DNA of 64,000 nucleotides from Macrostomum hystrix (taxonomy: Eukaryota > Platyhelminthes > Macrostomidae). The translations under genes and the position numbers were made by a program. Position 1 is the first letter of the stretch. The number at the start of each line of letters is the position of its first letter. The notes beneath the pieces are model-generated. The model saw only the letters and a program-made list of their open reading frames with translations, searched no databases and was not told where the DNA came from. Of the stretch, positions 13,289 through 27,416 are shown in pieces. Location: contig CATNEN010000007.1 in the NCBI GenBank assembly GCA_950097015.1, positions 744,001 through 808,000 on the forward strand, written 5' to 3'.

Positions 13289-14675
13289 GTGACGGCTTCC
13301 TACTGGGCACAGATTGGTCCGAGATGCAGCAGCAGCGAAACGGGAACTGGCGAGAAACAGCGGAGCTTCGACAACTGCAGCAGCGCCACCGCCGCCGTAG
13401 CCTCAGTCGATTTTCGTATCGTCGTTGTCGCAGCCTTTGAAATCCTTGCCGACGCTCTGCCAACAGCGTCTAGCTGTTCACCTACGGAGATGACGACGGC
13501 TGTGGAGAGATTCTTAGAAAGCGTTGCAGGTGGAAACTTTCGGCGGAGTGACGGACTGCATGCAGGGACTGCGCTGGCGGCTGCCACGTGCGCTCAATCG
13601 CGAGATGCCATCGCTGGTGTCCGCTGGCCGACTGAGCTGGCCGCGGAGGCGGATGCTCTGAGGATGCGATTGCTGGATTTGGGACTCGACCGGACTGAGC
13701 TGGGACTCGTCTGTCTGGCACTGGCTGCCGGGAGACACGGTGAGTGCAGGTGGATAGACAGATGGATAGACAGGTTGGACAGACAGGTGGACAGACATGG
13801 ATAGACAGGTGGACAGACAGGTGGACAGACATGGATAGACAGGTGGACAGACAGATGGATAGACATACAGCTGGACAGACAGATGGATAGACAGGTGGAC
13901 AGACAGGTGGACAGACAGATGGATAGACAGGTGGACAGACAGGTGGACAGACAGATGGATAGACAGGTGGACAGACTGGTGGACAGACAGATGGATAGAC
14001 AGGAGGACAGACTGGTGGACAGACATACAGGTGAACAGACAGATGGTCAGACATACAGGTGGACAGACAGACTGGTGGACAGACAGATGGTCAGACATAC
14101 AGGTTGACTGAAAGCTGGACAGACAGACTGGTGGACAGACAGGTGGACAGACAGGTGGACAGACAGGAGGTGGTCAGACAGGTGGACAGAAACGTGGACA
14201 GACAGGTGGAAAGACAGGTGGACAGACAGACAGGTGGAAAGACAGGTGGACAGATAGGTGGACAGATATATAGGCTGATGGTGGACAGATAGATGGACAG
14301 GCAGGGGAACAGACTTGTGTAAAAACAGACTTGTGGACTAACACAAAAAAGAGGCATCATGAAGGTCTAGAGAAAACTTATTATTATAATTTCCTTTCAG
14401 ACGCAAACGATAGTCATTTGAGTCAGGAGCAGCAGCAGCAGCTTCAGTGTTTAATCAGCAAAGCTCTAAACTGCCTTGAGACATATCAATCAGGTATGTA
14501 ATTGCGTTAAAGACAGCCAATTAATATTCAGACAAGTTTTGATTAAAAATCTTAACGGACCAATCGTCCAATAATTGCAGAAAAGTACGGCTCACAATGC
14601 ACGGAAGCGACCCAATGGACCAAGGATTTGCTGAGACGTTTCCAAGAATTGAGCGCGAAATGTCCCAACAATTGA
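6309..14675 (+). CDS. 2DBD-NR: Two-DNA-binding-domain nuclear receptor (2DBD-NR)
   Basis: Predicted ligand-gated or orphan transcription factor, nuclear. Exons: 6309-7380, 10400-10509, 10852-10999, 13131-13739, 14401-14493, 14581-14675; phases agree at every join and give 708 residues. The start is the ATG in CACCATGA at 6309. A long Gln/His/Ser-rich N-terminus (about residues 1-255) precedes DBD1 with P-box CEACKK. Its first zinc finger (CDVC...CEAC) is separated by an Ala-rich insert from the second (YACSKSGNC...CQLCRYKKC). DBD2 (CRVC...CEGCKGFF...CKSCRFHKC) is split by an intron after CEGCK and followed by a typical extension ([13 protein letters not shown]). Exon 4 has a Gln-15-type tract. 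Exons 4-6 match ligand-binding-domain helices about 7-10 ([22 protein letters not shown]). CEACKK plus CEGCKG is the known signature of the 2DBD-NR family. The protein stops soon after helix 10, so helices 11-12 appear to be missing. Confidence 0.9.
7102..7380 (+). other. First DBD with polyalanine insert
   Basis: Part of exon 1 of the receptor. Finger 1 (CDVC at the start, CEACKKFF as P-box) and finger 2 ([16 protein letters not shown]) are separated by about 30 residues including 13 consecutive alanines; in ordinary nuclear receptors this linker is about 15 residues. All eight zinc-ligand cysteines are present. The insert is encoded by GCN-rich sequence at about 7231-7273. Confidence 0.85.
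7395..8060. repeat. Two adjoining minisatellites at the start of receptor intron 1
   Basis: From about 7395 to 7515 there are about 7 copies of the 16-bp unit GATGAGACTCGGGAGA. From 7517 to about 8058 there are about 32 copies of the 17-bp unit TCACTCTATCAATCATG. The first array starts about 14 nt inside the 5' splice site at 7381. Plus-strand open frames here are repeat artefacts. Confidence 0.93.
8570..8900. repeat. Minisatellite, about 42-bp unit, receptor intron 1
   Basis: Purine-rich (GA on plus) array. The later part has about six near-identical 42-bp units containing GAAGTAGATAGAAGAGAG and AAGAAGCTAGATGGGAGA; the earlier part is degenerate. Confidence 0.9.
8901..10399. other. Rest of receptor intron 1
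   Basis: Unique sequence. A 159-codon plus-strand open frame at 9283-9762 opens with GTG rather than ATG and shows no recognisable domain. The acceptor is CCCCCGCAG ending at 10399. Confidence 0.5.
10598..10812. mobile_element. Probable hAT-type nonautonomous element in receptor intron 2
   Basis: The right end reads GGCCCGCGGGCCGGAG...CGACCCCTG, whose reverse complement (CAGGGGTCGG...GGCCCGCGGGCC) is the familiar end of many hAT transposons. The left end is a degraded counterpart (CCGGGGGATCGGAAAAC...TTGCGGGCCACGG). Candidate 8-bp flanks CTTGAAGT and CTTAAAAA match only partly, so the boundaries are approximate. Confidence 0.55.
11008..11300. repeat. Minisatellite at the start of receptor intron 3
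   Basis: Units of about 13 bp (GTGTGGGATTTCT) and a 27-bp composite with CGTGGGGATTTCTT, becoming degenerate until about 11480. The array starts within 10 nt of the 5' splice site at 11000. Confidence 0.9.
11301..12960. other. Receptor intron 3, unique part
   Basis: A decayed tail of the TGGGATTTCT repeat runs to about 11480, then AT-rich sequence follows. A CAG microsatellite of about 8 copies lies at 12365-12388. No gene is supported. Confidence 0.5.
12962..13121 (-). mobile_element. tRNA-derived SINE, copy 1 (internally deleted)
   Basis: On the minus strand it has a perfect Pol III B box GGTTCGATTCC (13097-13087), followed by a body shared with copies 2 and 3 (CAGTTCACCCAGCTG, then GGGGTAATT...GGGTGGGTGTGGCG). 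Relative to copy 3 it lacks about 26 bp between two CAGCT direct repeats. It ends about 10 nt before the acceptor of receptor exon 4. Confidence 0.75.
13748..14310. repeat. Minisatellite at the start of receptor intron 4
   Basis: About 45 copies of a 12-bp unit GGACAGACAGGT mixed with 16-bp variants (GGATAGACAGAT). It starts about 8 nt inside the 5' splice site at 13740. Open frames on both strands are artefacts. Confidence 0.93.
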
Positions 14676-15236
14676 AATGGGAATTCCGCAGTCATTCTCG
14701 ATGCACTGAGTGACCGATCTAAATTAAAATAAGATCGTCATATCATCTTAAGATTTCAAGATCATCTTTAATTTTTAACAAAGCAGTCATGAATTTATGG
14801 CTATATTTTGAATTCATACTTGAGTTTTGTATGATAATTGCATGTGTTACATTGAGCGCCTTAATTTATTTTTTTTGTTATAGTCGTTCGTCATCTGCGC
14901 TTTTTGCTTGATTTTTGTTTTATCTGTTGTAATTTTAATTATAAAACTAGCTTGTTAAATTTAACGAAATCATTTTTACTTGTTTGTTTTTATAAATGAT
15001 ATTTTGCGTTTCAATTAGTGTACTATTATGTGTTGTCTGCCTAAATTTCTGTTGCAGCAGCTTTTGTCTAGTTTAAATATGTGCTCAGTAATATTTTATG
15101 TAAAAGTGCTTCTTTAAAAGACCCAATTCACTTTGTGACTGGCCGTGAAATTCATTTTTTCACATGTCAACTTGCACTGAGATTATCAAATGGACATCTC
15201 AATGCGCTTAAATCTCTCTTCAGTGAATGGCTCGCA
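14676..15236 (+). other. Probable receptor 3' UTR and spacer
   Basis: T-rich AT sequence following the TGA at 14673-14675. No canonical AATAAA was located with confidence, so the transcript end is unknown. Confidence 0.4.
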
Positions 15237-16062
15237 CCTTTTAGACAGTTATCTGATCCTGTTAGACAGTTATCCGATCCTGTTAGACAGTTATCTGATC
15301 CTGTTAGACAGTTATTCGATCCTGTTAGACAGTTATCTGATCCTGTTAGACAGTTATTCGATCATGTTCGACAGTTATTCGATCCTGTTAGACAGTTATC
15401 TGATCCTGTTAGACAGCTATCCGATCCTATTAGACAGTTTTCTGATCCTGTTAGACAGTTATTCGATCATGTTCGACAGTTATTCGATCCTGTTAGACAG
15501 TTATCTGATCCTGTTAGACAGTTATCTGATCCTGTTAGACAGTTATCCTATCCTGTTAGACAGTTTTCTGATCCTGTTAGACAGTTATTCGATCCTGTTC
15601 GACAGTTATTAGATCCTGTTAGACAGTTATCTGATCCTATTAGACAGTTATTCGATCCCGTTAGACAGTTATTCGATCCTGTTAGACAGTTACTCGATCC
15701 TGTTAGACAGTTATTCGATCCTGTTAGACAGTTAATCGATCCTGTTAGACAGTTATTCGATCCCGTTAGCCAGTTATTCGATCCTGGCTAGTTAGACAGT
15801 TATTCGATCCTGTTAGACAGTTACTAGATCCTGTTAGACAGTTATTCGATCCTGTTAGACAGTTATTCGATCCTATTAGACAGTTATTCGATCCTGTTAG
15901 ACAGTTAATCGATCCTGTTAGACAGTTATTCGATCCCGTTAGCCAGTTATTCGATCCTGGCTAGTTAGACAGTTATCTGATCCTGTTAGACAGTTATCTG
16001 ATCCTGTTAGACAGTTATGCGATCCTGTTAGACAGTTATACGATCCTGTTAGACAGTTTTGT
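15237..16062. repeat. Minisatellite, 21-bp unit
   Basis: About 39 copies with core CCTGTTAGACAGTTAT and a variable step (CTGAT, TCGAT, CCGAT). The unit is a multiple of three, hence the 236-codon open frame across it. A block including GGCTAGTTAGACAG occurs twice (15785 and 15958), marking an internal duplication. Confidence 0.95.
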
Positions 16063-16865
16063 TTATATTTGAAGAAAAAACTTTTTGTCTTTGAAAGAAA
16101 TATTTGAATTTGCTTTTCCCCACTTCTCTTGGCTTCGAATTAACAAACTTAAGTTTAGTCAATCTGTTTTATTATTGAAAAGCAATTTAATAATTTATTT
16201 TTCTCTCATAGTAACGCGGGCTTTGATTTTTTCGTCCCCATTTGCTAGCAATTTTCTGACTTTGTTATTCTACTTTGCTTTCTGTCGCTCTTCTAAACGC
16301 GTATTTTGTCGCTTATACTGGGCTTAAAATTAGTGTGCAATTGTAAATAAATTGTACTTATTTGTTTTTCTTTGCTATATAAAGGGCTTGCTCTGAACGT
16401 GACATTGTTATGCGATGCGCTTTGTTCATAAATTCAATTTGGGATTTCAGACAGGGAGTTTGAATCAGCTCTAGAGAGACCTCAACGGCAGTCATAAATC
16501 ATAATAAATCAAAAGCTGACAGGTTTGATTTTTCCGGTTAGGAGAGCGCAGAACAAACTCAGAATGAGTCTGCTCAGATTGCCGCCCACACACACACACA
16601 CTGGTGACGTAAGACGTAAGGTTTATTTGAGATTAAATTGAGATTATTTCGCCACCCGCGGCTGTTAATATTAATAAAGTGTACACAATTGTTTTCATGC
16701 AACACGGTTTTCATGCCTCCACATCGATAATGAGGCCTGCAGATTCCTACAGAAAGATTAACACAACTCAGAAATATTTTTGGCCCCCAAGCGAAGTCAA
16801 TTCAAACAGTTTACATAATTGATGAGGCCAGCAAATTTGAGCACACAATCTCAGAGCTCTCTCTC
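16063..16865. other. Spacer upstream of neuropeptide gene
   Basis: AT-rich sequence with a short CA microsatellite near 16588-16601. No gene is supported. Confidence 0.4.
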
Positions 16866-16898
16866 TATAAATTCTCTCAAATTTCAGCCGTCCAGTCG
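16866..16898 (+). promoter_or_regulatory. Candidate core promoter of neuropeptide gene
   Basis: TATAAA at 16866-16871 is followed about 27 bp later by an initiator-like TTTCAGCC. The spacing suits a TATA/Inr core promoter about 75 bp upstream of the start codon. This is a pattern-based inference. Confidence 0.45.
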
Positions 16899-16970
16899 CT
16901 AGAACAAAGTTTGAGAGCCTAAAAATTGAAAAGAACTAAAAAAATCGATAGTCGTCATTTGCAGGACAGG

Positions 16971-17668
16971 ATGCGCCCATTCTCTTCGAGTTTCAAGCTT
17001 CTAGTTCCTGTGCTGCTGCTGGCAGTCTGCTTGGCTGGCGTTGAAGCGGCTCCGACGTCAGCGGTGGAGCGACACGAGACTTCTGTGGCGGTGAGACAAT
17101 ATAATGTTTCATTCATTCTTTCAATCAAAGTTAAGTCTAGACGATAGATTTTCTCAGTCATTCATCCGAGACGTCACTCTGACCTTCCCGAACTTTAGGA
17201 ACGTCACTCCGACTTTACCAGACATTTGGAACTTCCCTTCGAGAACCTGAAAGTGCATTTACATCATTCCCTCAGAGAGTTCGACGCGATGTGCCGGAGA
17301 TACTTCTGCCCGACGTTCTACACGACGGTCGACGCAAGCGTGGCTCGAATCAGTCGGGCTGCTTGAAACTCAGCCAGGCCGCGCTAATCGACCTGCTTCA
17401 CTTTCTCAACCGACGCCGGCAAATCTCAGACGCTGACAACGCCGCCGCCGTCATAGGCAAACGATTCTTTGACAGCCTGGTTCGTCCGGTGCCCATCAAC
17501 AATGGCCGGAGGAAGCGCTTCCTAGATAGCCTGGTGCCCAGCGGTTCGATCTACAGCGGGCGCAGGAAGCGCTTCCTAGACAGCCTGGTGAAGCCCAACC
17601 GGCTGTTCAGCAAGCGCGCCGGCGAGGTCGACTATTTCTGGGACGGCGAGGTCTGGTGCCCAATCTGA
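16971..17668 (+). CDS. Neuropeptide precursor, FxDSL repeat peptides (pedal peptide/orcokinin-like)
   Basis: Secreted prohormone of 170 residues. Exon 1 is 16971-17090 and exon 2 is 17276-17668, with an intron in phase 0. The ATG at 16971 opens a clean signal peptide (hydrophobic core LLVPVLLLAVCLAGVEA). Exon 2 carries many convertase sites (RVRR, GRRKR three times, GKR, SKR). These would release peptides beginning FFDSLVRP, FLDSLVPS and FLDSLVKP, the first two with a C-terminal Gly for amidation. Another candidate is DVPEILLPDVLHD-amide, and the C-terminal AGEVDYFWDGEVWCPI has a single Cys. The FDSL/LDSL starts recall pedal peptide/orcokinin family members (FDSI, FDSL), but the rest does not match closely, so the family call is tentative. 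AATAAA lies at 17731. Confidence 0.85.
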
Positions 17669-17730
17669 GTGCCAGCAGCTCAGCCTATGGACAATGTTAG
17701 CAGCTGCTGTAACTCTGCTTTGGCAAACTA

Positions 17731-17736
17731 AATAAA
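17731..17736 (+). terminator. Poly(A) signal of neuropeptide gene
   Basis: AATAAA located 62 bp past the stop codon, in the expected position for a short 3' UTR. Confidence 0.7.
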
Positions 17737-17740
17737 CGCA

Positions 17741-18720
17741 TAAATGAACACACAAAGAGCCTAGGGTTGTTATGCGTGGCAGCTGGCAATCAGAACACCA
17801 TCAAATATAATTTATTTATTGATTTTAGTTTAAAGGAGATTAATACCTTGAAAACACAGACACATACACGCACAGACCTATCATTTTTTAGATAGCAGCA
17901 GCATTGGATTGCAAAGAATGTAAAGGCAAAAACTTCAACAATTTAACTGTTCAAATATATCAAGTTTTACTATATTATAGTGTTATTTGTAAACAAGACA
18001 CAAAGCAATAATTAGACAAAATAGTTTTGACTAGTAGACCAGTTCACAAGCCTACGCGAGAGTACAACAGAGTAAGTAAACTGATGCGGAATATAATCAA
18101 ATTTGGAATAATATATATGTGAAACAAAAACTGTTAAAAATTAAATACAGAAACAACAGAGGTGCGAACCTGGAACCAGAGTCATGGCAGGGAATGAAAG
18201 AAAAAATGATTTATCCTAAGGAATAACTTGATAATTAGACTGCACAGCTGACAATATGGAAAACTGAAACGAAACTAAGGATGATGAAAAAATAGTCAGA
18301 ACTGTTTTCCTCGACCAATTAAATGACACAAGGCTGGAAAATTAAATTTCGACTAGGCAAACGAATTTTTGGTCAATGTTTTTGTTTAGAATGACTTTCA
18401 AAAAAGAGAGAAGCATCTGTTATCATATTCGCAAACCGTTGAGGAAATGCAACAATGAGAGAAACGATCGGTGTCAAAGAGCTTTGAAATTAACTTCTAA
18501 TAAAAACAGCAAAAAGTATTATGTTTTCAATCTGCTACAAATGTTCAGAAACGCAAAATAAAAGAAGAAATTTATAAATCTTCAAACAAGCCTTTCAGGA
18601 CTTTTATAACGTTTAATAGTTTAAAAATGTCATGACCTGTCATGGCTTCATATTCCGTATCAATTAGTCAATCACAAGGACTTAATAACGCTGAATATAG
18701 TGTAAATCATGGTTAGTCTG
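17741..18720. other. Intergenic, nothing recognised
   Basis: AT-rich spacer between convergent genes. A 61-codon lysine-rich frame at 18376-18561 has no family features. Confidence 0.4.
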
Positions 18721-18721
18721 A

Positions 18722-18935
18722 CAGAATTGACTGGAGAGTGAGTGTACGAGTACATTGGGGTAAGAGGGACAGACTTGACGGAGTGTACATTGGGGTAAGA
18801 GGGACAGACTTGACGGAGTGTACATTGGGGTAAGAGAGACAGAGTTGACCGGAGAGTAAGTGTACATTAGGGAAAGAGGGACATAGTTGACCGGAGAGTG
18901 TGTACATTGGAGTAAGGGAAGAATTGTACATTCGA
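18722..18935. repeat. Minisatellite, about 35-bp unit
   Basis: About six diverged copies containing GTACATTGGGGTAAGAGGGA and GACTTGACGGAGT or GTTGACCGGAGAG. It lies between convergent genes. Confidence 0.85.
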
Positions 18936-19635
18936 ATAAGATAGGAAAAGTTAAGGTCTCGTGCTTTGGCTAATTTGTATTTTTAAATTGTCTAAGAAAG
19001 TGATATTACAATTATGGCAAATTAGCAAACATTTGTAACATACACAGTGAAATAAATGTTGCAATTACTTAATATGTTAAATAGGATACTGTACTACAGT
19101 AACAACAAATATTTGATGGGTGTGAATAAGTAACATACTTTTTTATCCTAAAGCATTTTTGTTATTAGTTTTTTTAATTTTGTGCACTCAATGTTGTTTT
19201 TAAGAGCACAACGCATCTGAAAACTAAAGTACGCTTGAACTCTGATTAAAATAGGATAAAATGTATGACAATTTTATGAGAAGATTAACGAGTGAAGCAG
19301 ATGAAACGACAGCCAGTATGGAATCCCGACAAACGTTTTGCACAGACAAAGACAAGAAAGATAATAGAGTTTAACTTTGCAATGTAAACCAAATTAGTTA
19401 GCCTACAAAATTTAAAGAATTAAAACTAATTTTAATTCTCCTAAATTCGTGAACTCCCAAATTTCAGTTCCGAAGTCTCAATGGATTTTCATCTTTCAGC
19501 CATTTTTATCTGTGTAGACTACAAAACAGTCCAATAAAGTACAACATACAGACAGCATGAGGTGGGAACAGTTTTACAGCAAAATCAGTTCCTAGAAAAA
19601 AGCAAAAGACGCAAATTAGAGTTCAGACTGACTTG
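18936..19635. other. Intergenic / ICA1 3' UTR side
   Basis: AT-rich sequence downstream of the ICA1 stop. The minus-strand transcript probably ends in this interval, but no signal stands out. Confidence 0.4.
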
Positions 19636-24113
<4,478 letters not shown>

Positions 24114-25508
24114 GGTTAACCAGTTGCTTTTGCAAGTTAATTATGTTAAAAAAACTAAAAGAGTAGTTCTAGACTCTGAAAAATAGTTGGTAAAAAATTT
24201 AGTTACTTTTTTTTCAAAAAGAAAGATTGTTCATATATTTTTTGACTAATTGTATTGACTAAAAACTGGCATATTTGGCTCCATTTTAAATATAATCCTT
24301 AATAACTTTTCTATTTATATATGTATATAACCATTCAACAAAAAAGTTGAGAGAAAATAGACGAATGCATGTTGGTGATTGATTTTAATAGTCTATAAAA
24401 TCTAAAAATTATACTAGATCTGCTCATGTAACCTAGTCGTAGTTAATAAATTATTTTAAATATTTTTTTTAAAGCAATATATAAAAAAATCATAAATCAA
24501 AGAATTCAAAGTAGGCAGAAAAAATCTCACAAAAAGTAAGTCCTATATACAAAATATTACAGTGCTTGAAAAGCTTGTTAATATACTTCAAGTAAGTTAG
24601 GTACTTCCATTATGAAATTATACTTCAGAAAATAACTTTCTGAGTAAGTGAGTAGTCTTTTGTAACTAGAGAAAACAACAAAGCTAAAAATTTCGAATGG
24701 ACTTTTTTGAAACTACATAGGTAGCCCCAAACCCAATGTACTATTCACTATTGTAGCATTTGAGAACGGTACTTGGATTTATGTAAAATAACAACATACA
24801 GTGGTTTAGTCCATTTCTAGCAAATTCAAATATATATAATACCATAACGAAAGAATCATGTTTTTGGTGCTAAAAAGCAAATAAGACTGCATTCAGACTA
24901 CCATTTACTGCTTTTTCATTACAAAGCAAACGAAGTGGTGTGATAAAAAATAACATTCGTCAACAGAAGTTAAAAAGCGATAATTATGAAATTTAGAAAT
25001 TTGACAGTTAAATGCTCAGTTTAGATATCAGTAGTTTTTTTTAACATTTTTGAACAAGTTTTGCTATTTTGTCTCGATGAACTGCTTAGGACAGTAAAAA
25101 TTACACACGTAATTTTGTTTTAGTATTAACCTTTCTAACCAGCCTAAACCAGGTCTTTTTAACCAGGTCTTTCGAGGCAAATTGGTACTTGATTATGAGA
25201 TTATATGTTTCACAGTGTTGTTTGCGATAATTTTCGATTAAAGTGCTTTTGCCTTAAGTATCTTTATATTTAAAAGAAACTAGCTTTTTTTGCCCGTTGT
25301 TTTTGGGGCAGAAATTGAAAGCAAAGCAGTAAGCAATTCACGTCTCTGTATTAACTTTATAGTGAAGGTCACCATTTATTTATTTACTGCATTAATGAAA
25401 AGTGAAGAGTTTGTTTAAGGGCGTTTTAAGTAAAAAATAAGTGAAAAGTTTGTCCAAACAGCCCCCTCTTGATTACTTCTTTAGAAACATGTCTCTTAGC
25501 CACTCCTC
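24114..25508. other. AT-rich region upstream of ICA1
   Basis: No exon, repeat array or transposon is recognised. The ICA1 promoter and any 5' UTR exon should lie here or further right. Confidence 0.4.
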
Positions 25509-25516
25509 TATACAGT

Positions 25517-25790
25517 CAGTGGCAGATCCAGGAATTTTGTTTTGGGGCGATCTGTCAGGGGAGCGCCATGAGAATCACAGAGGGGGTGCCAGCAGCCGAA
25601 AAAGGGCGCCAGGAGCCAAGAAAGGGCGCCAGCGGCTGAAAAACGGGAGCCAGCGGCTGAAAAAGGGGCGCCAGCGGCCGAAAAGGGGTGCCAGTGCTGC
25701 GACTGGCGCCCCTGGTGGGGGCATCTTATTCCCATGATTAAAATTTTGGGGGGGGCGACTGCCCCCCGCCCCCCCCTAAATCTGCCTCTG
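25517..25790. mobile_element. hAT-type nonautonomous transposon (274 bp)
   Basis: Ends are CAGTGGCAGATCCAGG and, inverted, CAGAGGCAGATTTAGG, typical hAT terminal inverted repeats. It is flanked by a perfect 8-bp target duplication TATACAGT (25509-25516 and 25791-25798). The interior has short tandem GGCGCCAG(C/G) units and poly-G/poly-C near the right end, with no transposase. Confidence 0.88.
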
Positions 25791-25942
25791 TATACAGTAT
25801 GCATGTACACGCGTATACATAAGGAAAATAGCCATGGCATAACAATAACAATGTCAAAGAAACAAAATTAAACTGTTTCAGAGTTCAGAGTTAGACAGGT
25901 CAAGGTCAATTCGTGACTACTTTTCTATTAATTGCTTGCGAG

Positions 25943-26644
25943 TCACCTCAAGGCCTGGGGATACACCACATTCTTCGTTCTTCCCCTTGGTGCGAAAATG
26001 AATAGGCCAGCTGGAGTTCCAACACGGGAGCAGGCGACATAAAGCTGCCCATGCGAGAAGCAAGGAGTCTCCAGGTTGATGCCAGCCACCTTCAGCGACT
26101 GTCCCTGAGCCTTGTTAATAGTCATCGCAAAGCACACTCTCACAGGGAACTGCAGTCGCTTGAACTGAAATGGCAGGTCCGTGGGGATAATTGGAATCCG
26201 GGGAACGAACACAGACTCTCCTCTGCCAGATCCAGTCATTATCGTGGCCTCAATCACGTGTGGGAAGAGCCGCCTGACTATCAGTCTGGTGCCGTTACAC
26301 AGCCTTGGCGCATTCAGGTTGCGGAGGAGCATAATTGGTGCCCCAACTTTCAGCTGCAAGTTGTGCGATGGAGTTCCAGGAGGATCTAGAGAGTTCAGAA
26401 ACTCAACAGGATACTCCACAGCGGTGTCATCAGTCAACGTTGTATCAATTGACTTGTAGGTGAAAACTGCACCTGGCAACTCCTGAAGCAGTTGGTAGTT
26501 AATTTCGTTGGCGGCATCATTTCTAGGACACAGAATTGCCCTCTCTGACAGCCAGTCAACGCCAGCCTTTCTCTTTCTTCTATCCCAGGCTGGCTGGAGA
26601 GAAATATCGACCGGAGAGCCCTGCGCACTGGGACGCCACCGCAC
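25943..26644 (-). pseudogene. Helitron Rep/Hel C-terminal fragment (PIF1-like helicase)
   Basis: Open minus-strand stretch of about 230 residues with late PIF1/Helitron helicase motifs. These include LNAPRLCNGTRL, MTINKAQGQSL (motif V) and HGQLYVACSRV (motif VI), with an upstream IMLLRNL segment. The Rep domain, Walker A and Walker B motifs are absent, so this is a 5'-truncated element, not a working one. The C-terminus, ending near FAPRGRTKNVVYPQAL, looks natural. Such helicases unwind DNA during rolling-circle transposition. Confidence 0.85.
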
Positions 26645-27207
26645 TCACCGCACTCAGTCTCAGTGCTGCTTGGGGGCCAGTAGACAGTCTAGGGGTTTGG
26701 GCTGTGTACATTCACGGCTTGAAATACAATGTACAGTCTGGGGCTTCGGCGCCCGGGGAAGGGAGGGGGTGGCTGTAATAAAATTTGGCCCGCAGAGTGG
26801 CGGAGGGGAGTTGGGGTGGCTGTCCTCGGAAAACAAAAAGTGACTCACTTTGAGATGATGCAGCTTTGCTCTGGATTGAGTAGAGATGTTCAAAATTGAC
26901 AGCATTGTTGGAAAACATGTAAAGTGTAAGTGGATCAAATTTGGAGAAAATCTGACAAAGTGGGGCGACGATATGTCGAATTGAGTGATTTTTTGACGAT
27001 TTTTGAGCAGTTTTTTGCACTTTTGAGCAGGAAGGAAATGATTTTTCAGGAATTTGAGTAGCCTATTGCACTCAGCGTAGGTGGTTTTAGGTATGTGCAA
27101 AGTTTGGTGCGATTTGGTTGAGCGGTTTCGGCGTCTATAAAGACAAAAGGTTGCACACAGACAGACAGACAGACAGAGTTTTCACTTTTATATATATAGA
27201 TTATAAC
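26645..27207. other. Flank of Helitron fragment
   Basis: Unrecognised sequence ending in a CAGA microsatellite (27160-27176) followed by TATATATATAGATTA. This resembles the tails of many invertebrate repeats. The association with the Helitron is not demonstrated. Confidence 0.35.
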
Positions 27208-27416
27208 GCAAAAAACATCAGTTTTTTCTTACATTTCTCAATTGTATTAAAAGAAACTATAAAGACCATAAAGATTCACCGAGAAGATTCTACGACTGCC
27301 CGACGAGGCTGACGTTCTACACCATCCGCGACCTCTGGGCCCATCCAACCGACGTCATCCGGTTCATTGAACCGCTCTTCCCTTGTGCCGGGACTGGCAC
27401 TGGCCCGCCTTACTAA
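27208..27416 (+). CDS. Possible terminal coding exon, unknown family
   Basis: An open frame ending in TAA at 27414-27416 switches from AT-rich to GC-rich, codon-like sequence at about 27290. It translates to a non-repetitive C-terminus including RFYDCPTRLTFY, IRDLWAHPTDVIRF and IEPLFPCAG. I do not recognise the family. No start or upstream exon was found, so it may be a pseudogene fragment or the last exon of a gene lying elsewhere. Confidence 0.3.

Noticed and set aside
13745-14310. Short regularly spaced units that could suggest a CRISPR array
   Set aside because: Uninterrupted tandem repeat with no unique spacers, in an animal intron.
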